Assembly (NCBI GenBank): GCA_040261275.1 | Contig: JBDQOI010000017.1 | Coordinates: 1 to 52,848, forward strand | Source: UBA8752 sp040261275 | Lineage (GTDB): Bacteria > Bacteroidota > Bacteroidia > Flavobacteriales_D > Sanyastnellaceae | Direction of reading: 5' to 3' | DNA length: 52,848 nucleotides | In this document: one piece after another, positions 43,941 through 52,848 of the stretch | Numbering within the stretch: position 1 is the stretch's first letter | How the letters are laid out: the number at the start of each line of letters is the position of its first letter | Made by a program: the position numbers and the translations under genes | The notes under the pieces: model-generated | What the model was told of the DNA's origin: nothing | Database searches by the model: none | What the model saw: the letters and a program-made list of their open reading frames with translations, nothing else

Positions 43941-43948
43941 TAACTTTG
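43941..43948 (+). promoter_or_regulatory. -7 promoter element of the met operon
   Basis: TAACTTTG is a perfect TAnnTTTG match. Transcription would begin at ~43954, exactly where the riboswitch aptamer starts. No clear TTTG -33 box is seen. Confidence 0.6.
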
Positions 43949-43952
43949 CAAC

Positions 43953-44057
43953 GCTTATCGCGAAAGACGGAGGGAACGGCCCGTTGATGTCTTGGCAACC
44001 CGTGTAAAAAGGGCGGGTGCCAAATCCGACCCCGGCTTCGGCCGAGGAAAGATGAGC
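43953..44057 (+). promoter_or_regulatory. SAM-I (S-box) riboswitch
   Basis: The conserved order of the S-box aptamer is present: P1 5' strand CTTATC, then 'GACGGAGGGAACGGCCC', 'TGATGTCTTGGCAACCC', 'GGGTGCCAAATCC', a GC-rich P4 hairpin (CCGGCTTCGGCCG) and the closing GAAAGATGAG whose GATGAG pairs with CTTATC. It lies 47 bases before metH1. SAM binding should reduce expression of the metH1-metH2-metF operon. No terminator with a T tract follows, so control may act on translation (inference). Confidence 0.93.
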
Positions 44058-44104
44058 CAGCGGAATTTCCCATTCCGCCCGCTTTCGCGCACGGCCGAAC
44101 AACA

Positions 44105-45132
44105 ATGCGCGATACATTCTCCTCCGCAGCCGCCCAACGCATCCTCGTTCTTGATGGGGCCATGGGTACCATGATCCAGCGATACAAGCTGGAGGAATCC
44201 GACTTTCGCGGCGACCGGTTCCGCGATCACGGTCAGCCGTTGAAGGGCAACAACGACCTGCTCGCCCTGACCCGACCCGACGTTCTCCGCGAAATCCACG
44301 ACGCTTATTTCGCGGCGGGTGCGGACATCGCAGAGACAAACACCTTCAGCTCGACCACCATAGCCCAAGCCGATTACGGCCTCGAATCCGCGGTGTACGA
44401 CCTGAACTTCGCGTCGGCCCAGGTGGCCCGCCAAGCCGCCGATGCCTGGACCGAAAAAGAGCCCCAGAAGCCGCGTTTTGTAACCGGTTCCGTGGGGCCC
44501 ACCAACCGCACGGCGAGCATCAGCCCAGACGTCAATGATCCCGGATTCCGTGCGGTGACCTTCGACCAACTCGTCACTGCCTACAGAGAACAGATGGTCG
44601 CCCTTATCGATGGCGGTGTCGATGCCCTTTTGATCGAAACAGTATTCGACACCCTCAACGCCAAAGCGGCACTCTTTGCCGCAGAGGAGGCTTTTGACGC
44701 CACGGGCCATCGCCTGCCCATCATGGTCAGCGGCACCATCACCGATGCGTCCGGCCGAACACTCAGCGGGCAGACCGCCGAGGCCTTCTGGGTCTCGATG
44801 AGCCATGCTGATTTGTTTTCCATCGGCTTGAATTGCGCCCTCGGGGCCACCCAATTGATCCCGCACCTCGAGGCCCTGTCCGGCGTGGCCACCTGCGGAA
44901 TCTCTGCCCACCCCAACGCCGGACTGCCCAACGAGATGGGCGAGTACGACCAAGGCCCCGCAGACATGGCGCAGCAACTGGAGGCCTTCTTGGACAAAGG
45001 ACTGGTCAACGTTCTGGGAGGCTGCTGTGGCACCACCCCCGACCACATCCGCGCCATCGCCGAGCTGGTCAATGGCCGCACCCCCCGCCCTATTCCCGAG
45101 GGGGCAGCCAACGCCGCCAACACCTACGAAGC

Positions 45133-45136
<4 letters not shown>
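44105..45136 (+). CDS. metH: Methionine synthase homocysteine-binding module (split MetH, part 1)
   Basis: 343 residues matching the N-terminal homocysteine S-methyltransferase barrel of MetH: 'LDGAMGTMIQRYKLEESDFR' at the start, 'DIAETNTFSSTTIAQADY', and the zinc Cys triad C244 ('GLNCALG') with C307-C308 ('GGCCGTTPDH'). The zinc activates homocysteine thiolate. The gene ends with TGA overlapping the next ATG as ATGA. It is a clean gene boundary rather than a frameshift. Splitting of MetH here is known in several Bacteroidota. It is controlled by the SAM-I riboswitch. Confidence 0.93.
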
Positions 45137-47819
<2,683 letters not shown>

Positions 47820-47823
<4 letters not shown>

Positions 47824-48788
47824 CCATCACGGAAATCCTATCCCAACCGGACCAAAGCCGATTCAGCATCGAATTGCTCCCCCCTCTCAAGGGCCAGCAC
47901 ATCGATTCCATCTACCGCACGATGGACGCGCTGATGCCATTCCGTCCCGCCTTCGTCGATGTGACCTACCACCGCGAAGAGTATGTATACCGGGAGGTCG
48001 GCCCCGGCCTGCTGCAAAAGCGAACCGTCCGCAAGCGCCCGGGTACGGTGGGCATTTGCGCCGCCCTGATGAACCGGTACGACGTAGAGACCGTCCCCCA
48101 CATCATCTGCGGGGGATTCTCGGTCGAGGAAACGGAGAACGCCCTCATTGACCTCGACTTTGTGGGCGTGCGCAATGTTTTGGCGCTCAGGGGCGACGCC
48201 ATTCGAAGCGAAGGTCGATTCAAGGCCGATACCGATGGCCACGCTTACGCGATTGACCTGGTCAACCAGATCGTGGACCTCAACAAGGGCATCTACCTTG
48301 ACCCGGACCTGAAAAACACGACCGCCACCGACTTCTGCATCGGTGTAGCTGGCTATCCGGAAAAGCACTTCGAAGCCCCGAACCCCGACAGCGACCTGCG
48401 CTGGCTGAAGCAAAAGGTCGAACACGGGGCGGAGTACGTCATCACCCAGATGTTCTTTGACAACGCCCGCTATTTCCAGTTCGTGGACCGCTGTCGCGCA
48501 GAAGGCATCACAGTTCCCATCATTCCCGGCATCAAGCCCCTGACCACGGCCAGCCAACTGCACATCCTGCCCCAGGTCTTCCATGTGGACCTGCCCGAGG
48601 CGCTGGTGCAATCCGTGGAGTCGGCAAAGACAAAGGAACAAGTGAAGAAAGCCGGCATGGACTGGTGCACCAAGCAAGCCGAGGAATTGCTGGAAAATGG
48701 AGTCCCTACACTCCACTTCTACACCATGGGAAAGGCCTCACCTACCCAGGAAATTGCCCGACGCGTGTTTGGTTCCGTCTCAGTCTGA
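47820..48788 (+). CDS. metF: 5,10-methylenetetrahydrofolate reductase
   Basis: 322 residues, the usual MetF size. It reduces methylene-THF to methyl-THF using FAD. Seen: 'FSIELLPPLKG' near the start, 'FVDVTYHREEY' for the T-H type folate motif, 'NVLALRGDA', 'FCIGVAGYPEKHFEAPN' and 'ITQMFFDNARYFQFVDRC'. All fit the family. It starts in the metH2 stop (ATGA), so the three met genes are one translationally coupled operon below the SAM riboswitch. Confidence 0.96.
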
Positions 48789-48923
48789 CCGTCATGACCC
48801 GCCCGGTAATGGGAAGGAAAAGAGAGGATAAAGCAGGAATCATCCTACAATGCTGAAGGTCACTGACTCACCTTGACCTGAGCAAATCATGGCGATATTG
48901 AGGTTCCTTGCCCTTGTCCTGTC

Positions 48924-51023
48924 ATGAATGCCCAATCGCATCATCAATCTTTGAACTCAAGACGCGAAGTCTTGAGGCTGGAGGCATTGGCCCTGCTCAA
49001 GGAGTTTGCTGGCGACCTCGTGGGCATCGAAGATCCCGAAGCCTTATTGTGGGCGGTCGCAGAAAGGACCATCAGCAAGCTGGGCTGGCAGGATTGTGTC
49101 ATCTATCTCTGCGACCCTTACCGGAACGTACTCATACAAAAAGCGGCATTCGGCCCCAAAAGTCTCGACTATAAAGCCATTTTTCAGCCCATTGAAGTTC
49201 CCATTGGAAAGGGCGTTGTAGGAAAAGTAGCCAGCACCGGAGAAGCAATATGTGTGGGAGATACAGGCACTTTTAGTGACTACATCGAAGACGATGCGGT
49301 CCGGCTCTCCGAGCTGGCCGTCCCCATACGCTGGGGAGAAGAAGTATTGGGGGTCATTGACAGCGAACATCCGGAGGCCGATTTCTATGTGTTGGAAGAC
49401 CAACTGATTCTCGAGACCATTGCGGGCATCACAGCGACCAAGATTCAAAACGCGCGCAATGCGAAGGCCAATGCGGAGCTCGCATTGTTCTACGAACGCA
49501 ATCCCAACCCCGTTCTTCAATTGGACCGCTACCGCAAAATCTCCTTCATCAACGAAGCCGCTCAGCGCTGCTTCCCGGAGCACCTGCAAACGGGAAGCAC
49601 AATGGAAAAGAAGGGATTGGCCGAGGCATTGGACAGGGCCCAATCTAAAGGGCAAATTCAATGGCGCTGCAATCAACAAAACCCCGAAACGGGAGATTGG
49701 CGCACCGGAGAATTCAACATCGTTCACCTGCCCTCCGGCCAGTTCAATCTCTACGGAAGTGACATCTCCCACATATTGAACCTGCAGGAGGCGGCTGAAG
49801 CCGCCAACGAGGCCAAGTCTCGGTTTCTCTCCGTGATGAGCCATGAGATCCGCACACCCCTCAACGCCATTTTGGGCTTGACCGACCTGCTCATCCATGA
49901 AAACCCGACACGAGAAGAACAGCTGCGCCACCTCGCCTATATGGAGTTTTCAGGGCGTCACCTCTTGAACTTGGTCAACGACATACTGGATTTGGAGAAG
50001 ATGGCATCGGGCAAAGCCACCATCTTGTGCAGTGCATTCGATTTGCATGTGCTGCTGAAGAACATCATCGATTCCTTCCGGAATCGCGCGGACAAAGTAG
50101 GCCTTGCTCTGCACCTTCAGATCGATCCAGCGGTTCCCAGGGAAGTGCATTCCGATGTGAAATGGTTGACCCAGATCCTCAATAATTTGATCGGAAATGC
50201 CATCAAATACACAGAAGAAGGCTCGGTTCTGGTCGAGGTCAAGCCCTGCAAGACCGTCGCAAAAGGCCCAGCCATCATCCGCTTCTCCGTGTTGGATACG
50301 GGACGCGGGATTCCCAAAAGCGAACAGGAGCGCATCCTTCAGCCCTTCGAGCAAATCAGGGATACATCCCACATCGAAGGCACGGGATTGGGATTGGCTA
50401 TCGTCCAAAAAATCGTCCAGCGCATGTCCGGCCAGCTCCAAGTTAAAAGTGCCATCGGAGAAGGCTCTACATTCAGTGTTGATCTTCCCATGGCCGAGTC
50501 AAAGCATGCAGCAGGGCACACGGAAATTGGCACCCTGCAATCAGGCCATTCCGCACCCACAGGAACCGCCGACGCCGCGTCCAGCGGTTCCGAGAAGAGC
50601 TCGGAGAAGAGCAATGACACGACCCCAAAGCCCGGGTGCCGCATCCTCCTTGCAGATGATAACGAATTGAACCGGTTCGTGGCGAGCAAGTTGTTGAGCC
50701 GCTGGGGCTACGAGATCACGCAAGCCGTGAACGGAAAAGAAGCCATCGACGCCTGGGAAATGGACAACTCCTGCCTGATTCTCATGGATGTCCAAATGCC
50801 CATCATGGATGGCATTGAAGCCACGGATTGGATCCGCAAAAAAGAAAAGGAAATGGGCCTGTCTCACACTCCAATATTGGCCTTGACCGCAGATGCGGAG
50901 GAGCAGACGTATAAAAGAATCCTGGCTGCCGGCATGGACGACCGCATTGTCAAGCCATTTGACCCCGCCGCGTTGCGCATCTTGATCGAAAGGATGACGT
51001 CTCAAATGTCCACTGAGGCCTGA
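48924..51023 (+). CDS. Hybrid sensor histidine kinase (GAF-PAS-like-HisKA-HATPase-REC)
   Basis: 699 residues with no TM segments, so cytosolic. A GAF domain (about 15-175, 'VGKVASTGEAICVGD', 'LAVPIRWGEEVLGVIDSEHP') is followed by a PAS-like region ('ELALFYERNPNPVLQLD', 185-290). The HisKA phosphoacceptor is H307 in 'FLSVMSHEIRTPLNAIL'. HATPase boxes are N 'NNLIGNAIKYTEEG', G1 'DTGRGIPKSE' and G2 'GTGLGLAIVQ'. The C-terminal receiver has phosphoacceptor D622 in 'LILMDVQMPIMDG' and Lys in 'IVKPFDP'. A low-complexity S/T/E linker (~535-565) separates kinase and receiver. It has no output domain, so phosphotransfer to another protein is expected; no partner regulator is adjacent. Confidence 0.93.
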   Translation: MNAQSHHQSLNSRREVLRLEALALLKEFAGDLVGIEDPEALLWAVAERTISKLGWQDCVIYLCDPYRNVLIQKAAFGPKSLDYKAIFQPIEVPIGKGVVGKVASTGEAICVGDTGTFSDYIEDDAVRLSELAVPIRWGEEVLGVIDSEHPEADFYVLEDQLILETIAGITATKIQNARNAKANAELALFYERNPNPVLQLDRYRKISFINEAAQRCFPEHLQTGSTMEKKGLAEALDRAQSKGQIQWRCNQQNPETGDWRTGEFNIVHLPSGQFNLYGSDISHILNLQEAAEAANEAKSRFLSVMSHEIRTPLNAILGLTDLLIHENPTREEQLRHLAYMEFSGRHLLNLVNDILDLEKMASGKATILCSAFDLHVLLKNIIDSFRNRADKVGLALHLQIDPAVPREVHSDVKWLTQILNNLIGNAIKYTEEGSVLVEVKPCKTVAKGPAIIRFSVLDTGRGIPKSEQERILQPFEQIRDTSHIEGTGLGLAIVQKIVQRMSGQLQVKSAIGEGSTFSVDLPMAESKHAAGHTEIGTLQSGHSAPTGTADAASSGSEKSSEKSNDTTPKPGCRILLADDNELNRFVASKLLSRWGYEITQAVNGKEAIDAWEMDNSCLILMDVQMPIMDGIEATDWIRKKEKEMGLSHTPILALTADAEEQTYKRILAAGMDDRIVKPFDPAALRILIERMTSQMSTEA

Positions 51024-51039
51024 GGTCACCCGTCCCCTC

Positions 51040-51065
51040 GTGTGACATCACAGGTGACATCACAC
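51040..51065. repeat. Imperfect inverted/direct repeat between convergent genes
   Basis: The stretch contains GTGTGACATCAC and GTGACATCACAC separated by AG. It reads both as two copies of GTGACATCAC and as a hairpin with a 2x2 internal mismatch. There is no T tract on either strand. It lies between the hybrid kinase stop and the der stop. Confidence 0.5.
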
Positions 51066-51079
51066 TAAGCCCTCACACT

Positions 51080-52387
51080 TTACTTCTTGCGGAAGAACAA
51101 GCGGATGGGGACTCCGCTAAAATCAATCCGTTCCCGTATTCGATTCTCCACGAATCGCTTATACGGCTCTTTGATGTATTGCGGAAGATTACAGTAGAAC
51201 GCAAACGTTGGAACCTGCGACGGCAACTGGGTAATGTACTTGATGCTGACGCTCTTTCCCTTGTATATCGGCGGGGGTTGGTCCTTGACAATGGGCAAAA
51301 GCCAATCATTCAGCTCAGAGGTTGACACCTTCAGCTTGCGCTGGTGATAGACATGAAGTGCGGCCTCAAGTGCCTTGAACACCCGCTGCTTCGTCAGGTT
51401 GGATGTGAATACCACCGGAACATCGGAAAACGGCGCCATTTTCTCCTCAAGCTTGGCGCGATAAGCATTCATGGTGTGCTCGTCCTTCTCCACCAGGTCC
51501 CATTTATTGACCACCACCACCGCACCCCGGTAGCTGTCAAGCACATGCCAGAATATGTGCTGGTCCTGCTTTTCCATCCCCTGTGTAGCGTCGAGCAACA
51601 GCAGGCAGACATCACTCTGGTCGATGGCCTTGATGGTCCGCACCGTGCTGTAGAACTCCAGACTGTCGTCTACCTTCTTCCGCTTCCTCAGGCCCGCCGT
51701 ATCCACAATCTCAAAATCGAAGCCGAATGCATTGAAATGGGTGTGCACGCTATCCCGGGTCGTCCCAGCGATATCGGTTACAATGTTGCGCTCCTCCCCC
51801 AATAGCGTGTTGATCAAAGTGCTCTTTCCCACATTGGGGCGCCCAACCACCGCCAACCTCGGTAGTCCGAGATCCTCTGGCTCCTCCTTTGGCGGCAACA
51901 AGGCCACAAGCGCATCGAGCAAATCCCCTGTGCCGTATCCATTGTTCGCACTGATACCGTACAAGCCATCTCCAACACCCAGCCCATAAAACTCAGCCGT
52001 CGTGTATTCCTGAACACCCGTGTCCACCTTGTTTACCGCGAGCATCACGGGCTTTCCCGACCGTCGCACCAACTGCACGATTTCCTGATCCAAGTCAGTG
52101 ATTCCCGTCTGCGCATCCACCATGAACAAGACGAGCCCCGACTCCTCTATGCTGATCTCCACCTGGTCGCGAATCACCCTTTCAAAAACGTCATCCGTTC
52201 CCGTCGCATAGCCTCCCGTATCAATGACCGTAAACGTTCGCCCTCCCCATTGGGCCTGACCGTACTTCCGGTCACGGGTGGTTCCCGCCGTAGGATCGGT
52301 GATCGCGTCCCGCGTCTCCGTCAACCGGTTGAACAAGGTCGATTTCCCTACGTTGGGCCGACCGATAATGGTAACAAGATCCTTCAT
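51080..52387 (-). CDS. der: GTPase Der (EngA), double G-domain ribosome assembly factor
   Basis: 435 residues. Two tandem G domains, each with 'GRPNVGKSTL' (residues 9-18 and again near 180), 'DPTAGTTRD' / 'DIAGTTRD', and 'DTGG' / 'DTAG'. The G4 motifs are 'NKVD' and 'NKWD'. A C-terminal KH-like domain ends 'FSGVPIRLFFRKK'. Der acts in 50S subunit assembly. It lies on the same strand just below the rRNA operon terminator, but the strong terminator suggests its own promoter in the ~47 bases between. Confidence 0.97.
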   Translation of the reverse strand: MKDLVTIIGRPNVGKSTLFNRLTETRDAITDPTAGTTRDRKYGQAQWGGRTFTVIDTGGYATGTDDVFERVIRDQVEISIEESGLVLFMVDAQTGITDLDQEIVQLVRRSGKPVMLAVNKVDTGVQEYTTAEFYGLGVGDGLYGISANNGYGTGDLLDALVALLPPKEEPEDLGLPRLAVVGRPNVGKSTLINTLLGEERNIVTDIAGTTRDSVHTHFNAFGFDFEIVDTAGLRKRKKVDDSLEFYSTVRTIKAIDQSDVCLLLLDATQGMEKQDQHIFWHVLDSYRGAVVVVNKWDLVEKDEHTMNAYRAKLEEKMAPFSDVPVVFTSNLTKQRVFKALEAALHVYHQRKLKVSTSELNDWLLPIVKDQPPPIYKGKSVSIKYITQLPSQVPTFAFYCNLPQYIKEPYKRFVENRIRERIDFSGVPIRLFFRKK

Positions 52388-52434
52388 GTCCTGTACGGTG
52401 CTGCTGCACCCGCTAGGCGCCGCAAAAATGGGGT

Positions 52435-52462
52435 AAAAAAAAGGGGCCCCCGAAGGGGCCCC
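52435..52462 (-). terminator. rRNA operon terminator
   Basis: On the minus strand GGGGCCCC-TTCG-GGGGCCCC is followed by eight T. The perfect 8-bp GC stem with a UUCG tetraloop immediately follows the 5S rRNA. Confidence 0.95.
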
Positions 52463-52463
52463 A

Positions 52464-52573
<110 letters not shown>

Positions 52574-52642
52574 TTCTTGTTGAATTCAGTGGGCCGTTGC
52601 CTTGAAATCAACGAATGTGTTGACATACTGGTAGAGTAATCG

Positions 52643-52848
52643 TATTCATAAGCTTTTGAGCAATTAGTACCGCTCGGCTTTGATGTCACCATCTTTACAC
52701 CTGCGGCCTATCAACGTGGTCGTCTTCCACGGCTCTCAACGAGATCTCATCTCGCGGCGAGTTTCGCACTTAGATGCTTTCAGTGCTTATCTCATCCATA
52801 CATAGCTACTCTGCAATGCCGCTGGCGCCACAACAGATACACCAGAGG
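52643..52848 (-). rRNA. rrl: 23S ribosomal RNA, 3' end only
   Basis: The minus strand carries the conserved 23S 3' region: 'AAGCACTGAAAGCATCTAAG', 'GAAACTCGCC', 'GTTGATAGGC' and 'GGTACTAAT'. The 3' end near 52643 is estimated from the usual distance after GGTACTAAT. The gene continues beyond the right edge. About 70 bases of spacer separate it from 5S, with no tRNA in between. Confidence 0.93.

Noticed and set aside
44833..45132. In-frame upstream extension of metH2 to 44833, or a frameshift joining the two metH parts
   Set aside because: The extension lies within metH1 and translates to Arg/Pro-rich nonsense; the ATGA junction, complete zinc triad in part 1 and intact part 2 indicate two real genes.
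51040..51065. CRP-type operator (TGTGA...TCACA)
   Set aside because: The arms are spaced by 2 or 14 bases rather than 6, and the site lies between two gene ends, not before a start.

Overview
The window is about 52.8 kb of a GC-rich (mid-50s % by eye) Bacteroidota genome, most likely a free-living, probably aquatic member of the Flavobacteriales. Several type 9 secretion system (T9SS) cargo proteins carry type A or gliding-motility type B C-terminal sorting domains. There is also a giant Cys-rich/HYR-repeat surface protein, and several -7 elements fit the Bacteroidota TAnnTTTG consensus. Housekeeping genes (dnaB, era, der, tgt, metK, metH, xseAB, ispE) are chromosomal, and no phage, transposon, CRISPR array or plasmid gene was seen.

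Layout. Positions 1-29.6 kb are dominated by secreted proteins: a truncated Cys-repeat T9SS protein, a secreted GH13 amylase (divergent from lpdA), and a three-gene operon (2-TM protein, T9SS protein, OB-fold protein). These are followed by an outer-membrane beta-barrel, a decayed NTF2-like gene, a CxxCH-containing T9SS protein, a Dps-like protein without the usual ferroxidase ligands, a type B CTD adhesin-like protein, a vanadium-haloperoxidase-like enzyme, xseA-xseB, and a 3436-residue repeat protein. Positions 30-43.9 kb are mainly housekeeping: initiator tRNA, era-ispE, tgt-lptG, a DUF554 protein and WYL regulator, a small unknown cassette ending in a SiaB-like kinase, a protein usually mislabelled asparagine synthetase B, dnaB, a lipoprotein, a Nudix-like regulator and metK. 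Positions 43.9-48.8 kb hold a SAM-I riboswitch followed by split metH (two genes) and metF with ATGA overlaps. The end holds a hybrid histidine kinase, der, and the 3' end of an rRNA operon (23S, 5S, terminator), all of the latter on the minus strand.

How the genes work together. MetH1 and MetH2 regenerate methionine from homocysteine, with MetF supplying methyl-THF under SAM riboswitch control. MetK, divergent and without a riboswitch, turns methionine into SAM. The secreted proteins share modules: GCTD-type Cys repeats in three genes, a roughly 190-residue domain present three times in two genes, and dockerin-like EF-hand tails on the two secreted enzymes in place of a canonical T9SS CTD. 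These shared modules are the most unusual material here. All functional names come from reading the sequence; no database search was run.
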